From Flavobacteriaceae bacterium UBA6268 (lineage in GTDB: Bacteria > Bacteroidota > Bacteroidia > Flavobacteriales > Flavobacteriaceae): a DNA stretch of 12,368 nt. Where the stretch lies: the NCBI GenBank assembly GCA_002440705.1, contig DJVA01000021.1:1-12368 (forward strand). Reading direction: 5' to 3'. Shown here in pieces: positions 5,158 through 12,368 of the stretch. A program made the translations under genes and the position numbers. How positions within the stretch are numbered: the first letter of the stretch is position 1; every line of letters starts with the position of its first letter. The notes under the pieces are model-generated. The model was not told the DNA's origin. It did not search any database and saw only the letters and a list, made by a program, of their open reading frames with translations.

Positions 5158-6048
5158 ATGGAAAAAGTAAAAGCTTGGATTGCCGCGGCACGCTTAAGGA
5201 CCCTGCCTTTGTCTGTTTCGGGCATTATTGTGGGAAGCTCCTTGGCCGTTTCCAATTTCTATAGCACTACACTCTTTTGGCTGGCTATTTTTGTAACGGT
5301 AGGATTCCAAGTGCTTTCCAACTTCGCCAACGATTATGGGGATGGCGTAAAAGGCACCGATAAAAAACGGGAAGGGGAACAGCGCATGGTCGCTTCGGGA
5401 AAAATTACGCCCAAACAGATGAAAGTGGGAATGTTCATTTCCGGATCCCTTACTTTTTTTGTGGCAACAGTGCTCATCTTCCTGGCTTTTGGCAATGGAA
5501 ACTTTGTCGTTTCGTTCGTGTTTTTCAACCTTACTTTGTTAGCCATTCTAGCTGCAGTAAAATACACCGTTGGGAAAAAAGCATACGGTTATTCAGGATT
5601 CGGGGACCTGTTTGTCTTTCTGTTTTTTGGCTTGTTGAGTGTTCTTGGGAGCTACTTTCTTTTCACCAAAAGCATACATTGGCCTGTGCTTTTGCCTGCC
5701 ATAAGTATTGGTTGCTTTAGTATGGCGGTCCTAAACTTGAACAACATGCGCGATATTGAAAACGATGCACAAGCTGGTAAAAAAACCCTAGTGGTCCGTA
5801 TGGGCATAAAAAGGGCAAAAGTATATCATGCCGCGTTGCTAGTGTTGGGAATGGCTACAGCCATAGGTTATTCCCTTTTTCAGGGTGGAACCGGTTGGCA
5901 TTGGTTGTACCTTATGGCGTTCCTTCCCCTAGTGTGGAACCTGAAAACCGTCTTTCAAAATAAGGAACCGCGCAAACTGGACGGCGAATTGAAAAAAGTG
6001 GCCTTAAGTACCTTTCTATTTGCTATCTTGTTTGCTCTTTTTCCATAA
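5158..6048 (+). CDS. menA: 1,4-dihydroxy-2-naphthoate polyprenyltransferase
   Basis: MenA attaches the polyprenyl tail to 1,4-dihydroxy-2-naphthoate in the inner membrane, giving demethylmenaquinone. The protein is 296 residues, a normal UbiA-superfamily length, with about eight to nine hydrophobic helices. The first Asp-rich motif is NFANDYGDGVKGTD at 55-68 (D59, D62, D68). The second is NNMRDIENDAQAGK at 195-208 (D199, D203). These bind the Mg-diphosphate of the prenyl donor. The segment YGYSGFGDLFVFLFFGLLSVLG (about 143-164) is typical of MenA and separates it from UbiA and protoheme farnesyltransferases. The ATG at 5158 is the first good start. It opens the operon with the UPF0173 gene 12 bases downstream, followed by menC, CPBP and menE, which strongly supports the assignment. 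Confidence 0.93.
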   Translation: MEKVKAWIAAARLRTLPLSVSGIIVGSSLAVSNFYSTTLFWLAIFVTVGFQVLSNFANDYGDGVKGTDKKREGEQRMVASGKITPKQMKVGMFISGSLTFFVATVLIFLAFGNGNFVVSFVFFNLTLLAILAAVKYTVGKKAYGYSGFGDLFVFLFFGLLSVLGSYFLFTKSIHWPVLLPAISIGCFSMAVLNLNNMRDIENDAQAGKKTLVVRMGIKRAKVYHAALLVLGMATAIGYSLFQGGTGWHWLYLMAFLPLVWNLKTVFQNKEPRKLDGELKKVALSTFLFAILFALFP

Positions 6049-6060
6049 AACTCCTTGGTT

Positions 6061-6741
6061 ATGAAAATTACCTTTTACGGACAAAATTCCCTGCTTATCG
6101 ATATTTCTGGAACCCAGCTCATGGTAGATCCTTTTATATCTGGAAACCCCCTTTCCAAAGACCTTGTGGACGTGAACCGCATCAAAGCCGATTTTGTGTT
6201 GCTAACGCACGCTCATCAGGACCATACTCTGGATGCCGAGACCATTGCCAAAAACAACAACGCCACCCTGGTGAGTAATTATGAGATAGCCATGTATTAT
6301 GAAAAAAAGGGCATTACAGTACATCCCATGAACCACGGGGGTTCCTGGCAATTTGATTTTGGAAAGGTAAAATACGTCAATGCCATCCATACGTCTTCCT
6401 TTGCTGATGGAACTTATGGTGGGCAACCTGGTGGATTTGTTATTGAAGGGGAGCATAAAAATATCTACATCGCTGGCGATACGGCCTTGACCCAGGATAT
6501 GAAACTGATCCCTATGCAGACCAAACTGGATTTGGCCATATTGCCTATTGGCGACAACTTTACCATGGGCGTGGACGATGCCATTCGTGCCAGCGATTTT
6601 GTGGAATGTGATAAAGTGTTGGGGGTTCACTACGATACGTTTGGATACATCAAAATTGACCATGAAGAAGCAAAACGCAAATTTTACAACGCCGGAAAGG
6701 ACTTGATGCTTCTTGAAATAGGAGGGTCCTTGGAACTTTGA
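6061..6741 (+). CDS. UPF0173 metal-dependent hydrolase (MBL fold)
   Basis: This is a 226-residue metallo-beta-lactamase-fold hydrolase of the UPF0173/YtkL type. The start is the ATG at 6061, and the TTG six bases upstream is not needed. It opens with MKITFYGQNSLLI. The metal-binding motif THAHQDH covers 49-55 (H50, H52, D54, H55). Later ligands are in AIHTSSF, AGDTAL and GVHYDTF, and all are present, so it should be an active dinuclear metal enzyme. It lies 12 bases after menA and overlaps menC by one base (TGATG), so it is co-translated with menaquinone enzymes. The substrate of this family is not known to me. Hydrolysis of DHNA-CoA, a thioesterase step with no other candidate in the window, is one hypothesis from context. 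Confidence 0.9.
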   Translation: MKITFYGQNSLLIDISGTQLMVDPFISGNPLSKDLVDVNRIKADFVLLTHAHQDHTLDAETIAKNNNATLVSNYEIAMYYEKKGITVHPMNHGGSWQFDFGKVKYVNAIHTSSFADGTYGGQPGGFVIEGEHKNIYIAGDTALTQDMKLIPMQTKLDLAILPIGDNFTMGVDDAIRASDFVECDKVLGVHYDTFGYIKIDHEEAKRKFYNAGKDLMLLEIGGSLEL

Positions 6742-7781
6742 TGAAAGCAAGTTACCAGCAATACGGATTGCAATTCAAAAGACCCAGTGGGACTTCCCGC
6801 GGCATTTTGACCACCAAGGAAACGTGGTTCATCCTATTGGACAACGGTTCGCGATGGGGGTTAGGCGAATGTGGATTATTGCGTGGTCTCAGTGTGGACG
6901 ACCTCCCTCATTACGAAGCAAAGCTGTCTTGGGTCTGCGAAAATATCGGTCTGGGATTGCCGGAACTTTACGCACAGCTAATGGAATTTCCTTCCATTCA
7001 AATGGGTTTGGAAATGGCTTTTCGATCGCTTGAGGCTGATAATCCATTTCATTTATTTCCATCGGCATTTACGTTGGGTACCCAACCAATTTCCATCAAT
7101 GGACTTATATGGATGGGAGCGGTTTTCTTTATGAAAGAACAAATCCGGGAAAAGCTGGATGCCGGTTTTCGATGCCTTAAAATGAAGATTGGGGCATTGG
7201 ATTTCGACACGGAGTATGCACTTCTGCAAACGATTAGAAAAGAATATTCATCTAAAGACCTGGAACTACGTGTCGATGCCAATGGAGCTTTTAGCCCTTC
7301 CGAAGCCATGGAAAAACTAAAGCGACTCTCCGAGCTCGAATTGCATTCCATAGAGCAACCCATCAAAGCGGGTCAGTGGGACACGATGGCCTCCCTTTGT
7401 GAACGGACCCCATTGCCCATTGCTTTGGACGAGGAATTGATTGGGGTTTTTGATGGAAGAACCAAAGCACGATTGTTGCAGCACATACAGCCGCAGTACC
7501 TCATCTTGAAACCGAGTTTTGTGGGTGGGTTCCAAGGAAGTGATGAATGGATCCAATTGGCTGAAAAACAAGGCACTGGTTGGTGGGTAACTTCTGCTTT
7601 GGAAAGTAATGTAGGATTAAACGCTATTTCACAATACACCTTTACAAAAAGTAGTAAATTGCCACAAGGTTTAGGCACCGGTAGTTTGTTTGCCAACAAC
7701 GTGCCTTCTCCCTTGGAAGTTCGGGGGCAACATTTATGGTACAACCCTGATTTGCAGTGGGATGTAACTAATTTATTTTGA
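6741..7781 (+). CDS. menC: o-Succinylbenzoate synthase
   Basis: MenC dehydrates SHCHC to o-succinylbenzoate in menaquinone synthesis. It is an enolase-superfamily protein of 346 residues. The start is the ATG at 6741, overlapping the upstream stop as TGATG, rather than the in-frame TTG at 6738. The N-terminal capping domain ends near residue 110. The barrel carries the full catalytic set: K147-M-K149 (general acid/base Lys on strand 2), metal ligands D179 (RVDANGA), E205 (SIEQP) and D230 (ALDEEL), and the second Lys, K257 (LILKPSFVGG). The metal ligands and both lysines place it in the muconate-lactonizing/OSBS subgroup. Racemase-type members look similar, but menA and menE as neighbours decide for MenC. 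Confidence 0.92.
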   Translation: MKASYQQYGLQFKRPSGTSRGILTTKETWFILLDNGSRWGLGECGLLRGLSVDDLPHYEAKLSWVCENIGLGLPELYAQLMEFPSIQMGLEMAFRSLEADNPFHLFPSAFTLGTQPISINGLIWMGAVFFMKEQIREKLDAGFRCLKMKIGALDFDTEYALLQTIRKEYSSKDLELRVDANGAFSPSEAMEKLKRLSELELHSIEQPIKAGQWDTMASLCERTPLPIALDEELIGVFDGRTKARLLQHIQPQYLILKPSFVGGFQGSDEWIQLAEKQGTGWWVTSALESNVGLNAISQYTFTKSSKLPQGLGTGSLFANNVPSPLEVRGQHLWYNPDLQWDVTNLF

Positions 7782-7787
7782 TAATTC

Positions 7788-8762
7788 ATGTTTATAGCAC
7801 AAGCATATAACTATTTGCACGAAGCTTGGAGGTATTTGGTAGGGTTTCTTGTCATTTTTTTTATTTGGCAAATGGGGTATTTGCCTCTCACTCTTGCGGC
7901 GGTCATTAAACTTGCCTCGGAGGGGAAAGACTTGATGGCTTTGGGCGACGATCCCAATAAAGTGATGGCCTTATTCGATTCGAATACAGCCTTATTCTTG
8001 ATGTTGCTCTCCTTTGTAATAGGATTGTTTGGCATCTACCTTTGGGCAAAACTCGTACACAAGCAGCCTATGAAAAGCTTAACCACTTCCCGAAAGAAAA
8101 TTGATTGGGGTCGTTTTGCTTTTGCATTTGGACTGATTGCTGTTGTGACCATTGCATTTACGGGGCTTGACTATTACTTGAACCCCGAAGGCTATGTTTG
8201 GCAATTCAACCCTGTAAACTTTGCCGTACTGGCCCTCATATCAATTCTTATGATTCCCCTTCAAACCAGTTTTGAGGAGTACCTTTTCCGGGGTTATTTG
8301 ATGCAGGGTTTTGGGGTAATGACCAAAACCCGATGGTTCCCTTTGCTGGTTACTTCCTTGGTGTTTGGCGGGTTGCATTATTTCAATCCTGAAGTAGACC
8401 AATTGGGAAGCATCATCATGGTTTTTTACATTGGGACGGGCTTATTTTTGGGAATTATTACGCTGATGGATGAAGGCATGGAATTGGCCTTGGGCTTTCA
8501 TGCAGGAAATAATTTGGTGGCTGCCCTCTTGGTTACGGCCGATTGGACCGCTTTTCAAACAGATTCCCTGTTAAAAGATGTGTCAGATCCTTCTGCGGGT
8601 GTCGATGTGCTTATCCCCGTGTTGCTAATATACCCCATTTTTATCTGGATCATGGCAAAACGCTACCGGTGGTCCAATTGGAAGCAAAAGCTCTTTGGTA
8701 AGGTAGAACCCCCGCTTCCCCCAACCGATGACGCAAAACCCCATTCGTTGCTCGAATTTTAA
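7788..8762 (+). CDS. CPBP family intramembrane glutamic endopeptidase
   Basis: This 324-residue multi-pass membrane protein carries all CPBP (Abi/Rce1-like) motifs. These are EExxxR at E163-E164...R168 (FEEYLFRGY), FxxxH at F193...H197 (FGGLHYF), and H238 with N242 in GFHAGNN. E163/E164, H197 and H238 correspond to the catalytic glutamate site of Rce1-type proteases. About seven to eight hydrophobic helices are visible. A proline-rich cytoplasmic tail (VEPPLPPTDDAKP) closes the protein. It starts six bases after menC and shares one base with the menE start (TAATG), so it is translationally tied to the menaquinone enzymes. The substrate is unknown. Roles in membrane-protein processing, or a passenger role in the operon, are both possible. 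Confidence 0.88.
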   Translation: MFIAQAYNYLHEAWRYLVGFLVIFFIWQMGYLPLTLAAVIKLASEGKDLMALGDDPNKVMALFDSNTALFLMLLSFVIGLFGIYLWAKLVHKQPMKSLTTSRKKIDWGRFAFAFGLIAVVTIAFTGLDYYLNPEGYVWQFNPVNFAVLALISILMIPLQTSFEEYLFRGYLMQGFGVMTKTRWFPLLVTSLVFGGLHYFNPEVDQLGSIIMVFYIGTGLFLGIITLMDEGMELALGFHAGNNLVAALLVTADWTAFQTDSLLKDVSDPSAGVDVLIPVLLIYPIFIWIMAKRYRWSNWKQKLFGKVEPPLPPTDDAKPHSLLEF

Positions 8763-9850
8763 TGGAAACTACATTGAAACCAACCTCACCCTACATTCAT
8801 CCCAAATTTCAATTGAATGGGCTCGCTTTTGGGTCGGCGGAGGAAATACTCAACTTCGCTGAAGGCCTCATTGAAGAAGGCGACGATTTTGAAGTCAGTA
8901 TGGCCCAATTCCTTGAGGAGTGGCTTAATTTTAAGGAATACGTGGTGGTCCATACGTCAGGATCGACTGGAAAACCAAAAAAAATTCAGTTACTCAAATC
9001 GCAAATGATTGAAAGCGCCCGCGCCACGGGAGCCTACTTCAAAGTTGGGGAAGGAACCAAGGCACTGCTCTGCCTTTCTTCGGAATACATTGCTGGCAAA
9101 ATGATGCTAGTACGCGCTATGGAACTGGGATGGGACCTACACGTGGTAGCTCCCGAAAAAGACGCGTTGGTGCAATATGACAACCCCTACGATTTTGTGG
9201 CTTTGGTTCCGTATCAATTGCACTATTCCATCGAAGCGCTCGACAAAGTAAAGAAATTGATTGTTGGGGGAGGGGTGCTTTCTGAAGACCTTGAAGCGCA
9301 GCTTCAGGATTTGTCGGTAGAAGCCTTTGCTACTTATGGAATGACTGAAACTATTAGTCATGTGGCTGTACGGCGTATCAATGGTTTTGCACGATCGGAG
9401 GTGTACCATGCTTTGCCCGATGTCAAATTTTCAATGGACGAACGCGGATGCCTCGTCATTCATGCCCCAAAATTGTGCGAATCGGACTTGGGAACCAACG
9501 ATTTGGTGGAGCTTATTTCCCCAATTTCGTTTAAATGGCTGGGCCGATACGATTTTGTCATCAACAGTGGGGGCATCAAATTACATCCCGAAAGCATCGA
9601 AAAAAAACTTTCCCCATACCTAAAAAACGCATTCATTATTACTTCAGAACCTGACGAAACTTTAGGAGAACGTGTAATATTGGTGATGGAAGAATCCAAT
9701 GAGAAAGTAGATTACAAGGAAGCATTTGCCCACTTGGAGCTCTACGAACGCCCCAAAAAAGTTTATACCCTTTCCCAATTCCCTTATACGGAGACTGGAA
9801 AAATAAAACGAGCACAAATTTGCGAAGTCATCCGAAAGTTTCGAAAGTAG
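8762..9850 (+). CDS. menE: o-Succinylbenzoate--CoA ligase (AMP-binding)
   Basis: MenE activates o-succinylbenzoate to its CoA thioester through an acyl-adenylate. The motifs in order are the ATP-phosphate loop HTSGSTGKPKK (64-74), YGMTET (192-197), GRYDFVINSGGIKLHPE (261-277) and, near the C-terminus, TGKIKR with the catalytic Lys K347. At 362 residues it is clearly shorter than the E. coli and Bacillus enzymes (about 450-490). The N-terminal region before the P-loop is only about 60 residues. I recall short MenE forms as usual in Bacteroidota, and no active-site motif is lost. The start at 8762 overlaps the CPBP stop. This is the last gene of the operon, and a hairpin terminator follows. Confidence 0.9.
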   Translation: METTLKPTSPYIHPKFQLNGLAFGSAEEILNFAEGLIEEGDDFEVSMAQFLEEWLNFKEYVVVHTSGSTGKPKKIQLLKSQMIESARATGAYFKVGEGTKALLCLSSEYIAGKMMLVRAMELGWDLHVVAPEKDALVQYDNPYDFVALVPYQLHYSIEALDKVKKLIVGGGVLSEDLEAQLQDLSVEAFATYGMTETISHVAVRRINGFARSEVYHALPDVKFSMDERGCLVIHAPKLCESDLGTNDLVELISPISFKWLGRYDFVINSGGIKLHPESIEKKLSPYLKNAFIITSEPDETLGERVILVMEESNEKVDYKEAFAHLELYERPKKVYTLSQFPYTETGKIKRAQICEVIRKFRK

Positions 9851-9872
9851 CCCAATTCACTCATTCATAAAG

Positions 9873-9897
9873 GGCTTTGCCTAAAGCCTCCTTTTAT
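9873..9897 (+). terminator. Hairpin terminator after menE
   Basis: GGCTTT (9873-9878) and AAAGCC (9883-9888) form a 6-bp stem with loop GCCT, followed by TCCTTTTAT. The site is 22 bases after the menE stop, between the men operon and the next gene. The T-run is interrupted, so efficiency is uncertain. Confidence 0.55.
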
Positions 9898-9910
9898 AAA
9901 TTTTCTAGCG

Positions 9911-9945
9911 GTGGTAGTTTTAAGCATATACTAAAACCACACCAC
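9911..9945 (+). promoter_or_regulatory. Inverted repeat overlapping a TAGTTTTA box before the plug-VWA gene
   Basis: GTGGT (9911-9915) pairs with ACCAC (9941-9945), and GTTTTA (9917-9922) pairs with TAAAAC (9932-9937), with a nine-base centre. TAGTTTTA (9915-9922) fits seven of eight positions of the TAnnTTTG -7 element. Transcription would start near 9926, giving a 20-base leader. The palindrome covers the -7 box and the start site, so it could be an operator or a leader hairpin. Confidence 0.4.
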
Positions 9946-9946
9946 T

Positions 9947-12100
9947 ATGAGAACACTTTTATTTTTTTTGTTAGCAAGCATTTCCATTGCTGCACAAGAG
10001 CAAACCGTTCATGGGATCATCACCGATGAAGCAAACCTTCCAATTCTAGGCGTAAATATTATGGTAAAAGGAACCACTATTGGAACGCAAACCGATGTTT
10101 ATGGGCATTACGAAATCAAGACGAATTTGGGAAGCGTATTGGTTTTCGATTACATAGGGTACAAATCCCAAGAGTATAAAGTTACGGAGACAACCCAAGA
10201 GATTTCATTTAGCATGCAACTAGATACTACGGTACTTAATGAAGTAGTAGTTACAGGCTATGCTATAAGAAAGGAAAAGAGAGCTTTAGGTTATGCAGTA
10301 AGTACTATCAATGCTGAACAGGTAAATAGGAAAAGCAACAAAAGAGCAAAAACCGATTTACCAAGCCTAATACAGGGAAAAGCGGCGGGCATAAACATTA
10401 CCCCAGCAAACGGGATATCGGGAAGTACAAATTCGGTTGTTATTAGAGGAGCAACCTCTATTCAAAATTACCAAAACCCGCTTTATGTAATTGATGGTAT
10501 TCCTTTTAGCGGTCCCCTAACAGGAATTGATAAGGCCGAAAAGAATAGGCTTTGGTTAGGGAATACACTCAACATGAACCCCAATGATATTGAAAAGGTT
10601 GAAATTTTAAAAGGATTGGAGGCCACTAATTTGTATGGATCAGAGGGAAACAATGGAGTTATCATTATTACTACCAAACAGGGTACTTCCAATCCTGTTT
10701 CGGAAAATGAAAGCTATAAACGCATTCCCGAAAATGCTTTTAAAAATGTGGCTTTGGATCCTTTATCCACGTTTTCGATCGATGTGGATAAAGCAGGATA
10801 CAGTAACATTCGCCGAATGATCAACAACGGACAGGAAATTCCAGAAGATGCCGTTAAGATCGAGGAAATGATCAATTACTTTTCGTACGACTACCCTCAG
10901 CCCCAAAATGGAGAGCCTTTTTCCATCCTTACTGAGGTCGCACAATCCCCATGGAATAATGACGCCAAACTGGTGCGGATAGGGCTAAAGGGAAAGGATA
11001 TTCAAGCTGAAAATGTACCCGCATCAAACTTGGTTTTTTTATTGGATGTTTCAGGTTCCATGGATCAAGAAAATAAACTCCCCCTATTAAAATCGGCTTT
11101 AGGTGTTTTGGTTAAACAACTAAGAGAGCAAGATAAAGTTTCCATTGTGGTATATGCAGGAGCCGCCGGACTGGTATTGCCTTCAACCAGTGGTATTGAA
11201 AAAGAAAAAATAATGCAAGCTGTCAACAATCTTAATGCAGGAGGTTCTACAGCTGGTGGGAAAGGAATTCAATTGGCTTACAAAGTGGCACAGGAAAACT
11301 TTATAAAAGGGGGAAATAATAGGATAATACTTGCTACCGATGGTGATTTTAATGTGGGAGCTTCCAGTGATCGCGCCATGGAGGATTTAATTGAAGAAAA
11401 AAGAAAGTCGGGTGTTTTTTTAACGGTCCTAGGATTTGGAATGGGAAATTATAAAGATTCTAAAATGGAGACCCTGGCCGATAAAGGAAATGGGAACCAT
11501 GCATATATCGATTCCATGCAGGAAGCAAATAAGTTATTAGGCTCAGAGTTTTTTGGAACCATGTATACTATTGCAAAGGATGTAAAAATTCAAGTGGAAT
11601 TTAATCCCAATCTTGTACAAGCATATCGATTGATCGGGTATGAAAACAGATTGCTTGCCAATGAAGATTTTAACGATGATACCAAAGATGCTGGAGAAAT
11701 AGGAAGTGGACATACAGTTACCGTATTGTATGAAATTATTCCTGTGGGAGTAAAGAGTATTTATGTGCGAAGTGTTGATGACCTAAAATACACCAAAGCA
11801 TCTTCCACTGCCAATAAAGAGGAGTTGCTTACTGTGAAATTTAGATATAAAGATCCTGATGGTGCTACCAGTAAGTTGATTGTAAAAACCCTCAAGAATG
11901 CCAACAATAGTTTTGAAAATGCTTCTCAGGATTTTAAGTTTTCAGCGGCTGTAGCACTCTTTGGTTTGCAACTTCGCAAATCGGTTTTTATCAATACCAT
12001 TAAAAGAAGTGACGTCATCGACTTGGCCATGGCCGGAAAGGGGAAAGATGAAGAAGGATACCGGGCAGAGTTTATACGATTGGTTAAAGTAACCAGATGA
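9947..12100 (+). CDS. Carboxypeptidase-regulatory/SusC-plug/VWA (YfbK-like) fusion protein
   Basis: This is a 717-residue exported protein. Residues 1-17 form a short signal peptide (LLFFLLASISIAAQ). Residues about 19-104 are a carboxypeptidase-regulatory-like (CarboxypepD_reg-like) domain ending in NEVVVTGY. Residues about 106-246 are a SusC/RagA-type TonB plug: LIQGKAAGI, VVIRGATSI, NPLYVIDGIP, and NPNDIEKVEILKGLEATNLYGSEGNNGV ending in ITTKQG. No beta-barrel follows. Residues about 258-350 match the N-terminal part of YfbK-type proteins (FSIDVDKAGYSNIRRMIN, EEMINYFSYDYP). Residues about 360-540 form a von Willebrand A domain with an intact MIDAS: D367-x-S369-x-S371, T435, and D465/D467 in ATDGD. 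The rest (about 545-714) matches the DUF3520-type C-terminus. A regulatory domain with a YfbK module is familiar in Bacteroidota, but the complete plug is the odd part. The gene is monocistronic, with its own promoter and terminator. Function is unknown; metal-dependent protein binding in the periplasm is likely. Confidence 0.88.
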   Translation: MRTLLFFLLASISIAAQEQTVHGIITDEANLPILGVNIMVKGTTIGTQTDVYGHYEIKTNLGSVLVFDYIGYKSQEYKVTETTQEISFSMQLDTTVLNEVVVTGYAIRKEKRALGYAVSTINAEQVNRKSNKRAKTDLPSLIQGKAAGINITPANGISGSTNSVVIRGATSIQNYQNPLYVIDGIPFSGPLTGIDKAEKNRLWLGNTLNMNPNDIEKVEILKGLEATNLYGSEGNNGVIIITTKQGTSNPVSENESYKRIPENAFKNVALDPLSTFSIDVDKAGYSNIRRMINNGQEIPEDAVKIEEMINYFSYDYPQPQNGEPFSILTEVAQSPWNNDAKLVRIGLKGKDIQAENVPASNLVFLLDVSGSMDQENKLPLLKSALGVLVKQLREQDKVSIVVYAGAAGLVLPSTSGIEKEKIMQAVNNLNAGGSTAGGKGIQLAYKVAQENFIKGGNNRIILATDGDFNVGASSDRAMEDLIEEKRKSGVFLTVLGFGMGNYKDSKMETLADKGNGNHAYIDSMQEANKLLGSEFFGTMYTIAKDVKIQVEFNPNLVQAYRLIGYENRLLANEDFNDDTKDAGEIGSGHTVTVLYEIIPVGVKSIYVRSVDDLKYTKASSTANKEELLTVKFRYKDPDGATSKLIVKTLKNANNSFENASQDFKFSAAVALFGLQLRKSVFINTIKRSDVIDLAMAGKGKDEEGYRAEFIRLVKVTR

Positions 12101-12124
12101 AAAAAGGCACCTAGGTGCCTTTTT
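12101..12124. terminator. Strong intrinsic terminator, usable in both directions
   Basis: AAAAAGGCAC-CTAG-GTGCCTTTTT is a perfect inverted repeat with a GC-rich stem core and T-run, starting directly after the TGA of the plug-VWA gene. The symmetric A and T runs would also stop leftward transcription, but no leftward gene is near. Confidence 0.9.
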
Positions 12125-12209
12125 CAATTTTCAAACCAGGGCAACCCCACTATTTATCGTAATTCATGAATTCCATTCATAACTCATGGTTTAAATTCAT
12201 TTAAAAGTT

Positions 12210-12217
12210 TATTTTTG
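12210..12217 (+). promoter_or_regulatory. Candidate -7 element TATTTTTG
   Basis: This is an exact TAnnTTTG match 13 bases before the ATG at 12231. TTTA at 12190-12193 is a poor -33 candidate with short spacing. The predicted leader is about nine bases, which is very short but not unusual for this phylum. Confidence 0.45.
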
Positions 12218-12230
12218 AAAAAAACACGCC

Positions 12231-12368
12231 ATGAAAAAAGTGCTATTTCCCATCATATTCCTTTTTTACGTTGGTTCCTTTGCCCAAGAATGGAGCCTGC
12301 TTGAAAATTCACCATCAGCCGGTCGCTTCGACGATATTTTCTTTCTGGATGAAAACCTGGGATGGGCA
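12231..12368 (+). CDS. Secreted protein, N-terminal fragment, probably beta-propeller (Ycf48/BNR-like)
   Basis: Forty-six codons are visible and the gene runs off the window. A clear signal peptide, MKKVLFPIIFLFYVGSFAQ, is followed by EWSLLENSPSAGRFDDIFFLDENLGWA. The pattern W-x-L...R-F-D-D-I-F-F-x-D-x-x-x-G-W-A is the repeat signature of Ycf48/BNR-type propellers, often found in flavobacterial secreted proteins with a C-terminal type IX sorting domain. That C-terminus cannot be checked here. The start is supported by the TATTTTTG element just upstream and by the signal peptide. Confidence 0.75.
   Translation, partial: MKKVLFPIIFLFYVGSFAQEWSLLENSPSAGRFDDIFFLDENLGWA

Noticed and set aside
5016..5264. 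82-residue plus-strand ORF across the RNA candidate and the start of menA
   Set aside because: It overlaps the first 107 bases of menA in another frame, has low-complexity composition and no recognisable domain, and crosses the nested RNA helices and the hairpin at 5109-5146.
9947..12100. Frameshifted or decayed TonB-dependent receptor
   Set aside because: The frame is continuous from signal peptide to the DUF3520-type end, and the VWA active residues are intact. The missing barrel is a fusion architecture and not a broken gene.

Overview
The window looks like chromosome from a marine-type member of the Flavobacteriaceae (Bacteroidota). The evidence is a set of menaquinone genes in a flavobacterial style, a SusC-type carboxypeptidase-regulatory/plug N-terminus, short leaders lacking Shine-Dalgarno sequences, and several TAnnTTTG-like -7 elements just upstream of genes. 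This placement comes from protein character and promoter style. No database search was possible.

Layout. Positions 1-175 hold a dispersed-repeat-like imperfect palindrome and a GC-rich terminator hairpin. A leftward (minus-strand) block follows. It contains a two-TM coiled-coil protein (175-879), a 342-base gap with a five-copy 11-bp tandem repeat, a META/HslJ-domain lipoprotein (1222-2031), a multi-pass YdjM-like membrane protein (2134-2805) and a solitary HsdR-N-type PD-(D/E)XK domain protein (2862-3299). The last of these is divergent from holA (DNA polymerase III delta, 3363-4367, plus). holA abuts a convergent DoxX-family gene (4368-4742, minus) with no spacer.

Positions 4743-5157 have no convincing protein gene. 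They contain a series of nested complementary segments (4919-5102) behind a TATTTTTG promoter element. This fits a rod-shaped RNA of about 190 nt, and the leading explanation is a 6S-type RNA (the 6S-Flavo family) or a structured leader of menA.

Positions 5158-9850 form a compact rightward operon: menA, a UPF0173 metallo-beta-lactamase-fold hydrolase, menC, a CPBP intramembrane protease and menE. The junctions are 12 nt, TGATG, 6 nt and TAATG. MenC makes o-succinylbenzoate, MenE activates it with CoA, and MenA prenylates DHNA at the membrane. MenF, MenD, MenB and a recognisable DHNA-CoA thioesterase are not in the window. The MBL-fold protein is therefore worth testing for the thioesterase step. 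A hairpin terminator follows menE.

The next gene (9947-12100) encodes an unusual secreted or periplasmic protein. It joins a carboxypeptidase-regulatory-like domain and a SusC-type TonB plug, without a beta-barrel, to a YfbK-type von Willebrand A module. A strong terminator follows it. The window ends inside a secreted, probably beta-propeller, protein starting at 12231.
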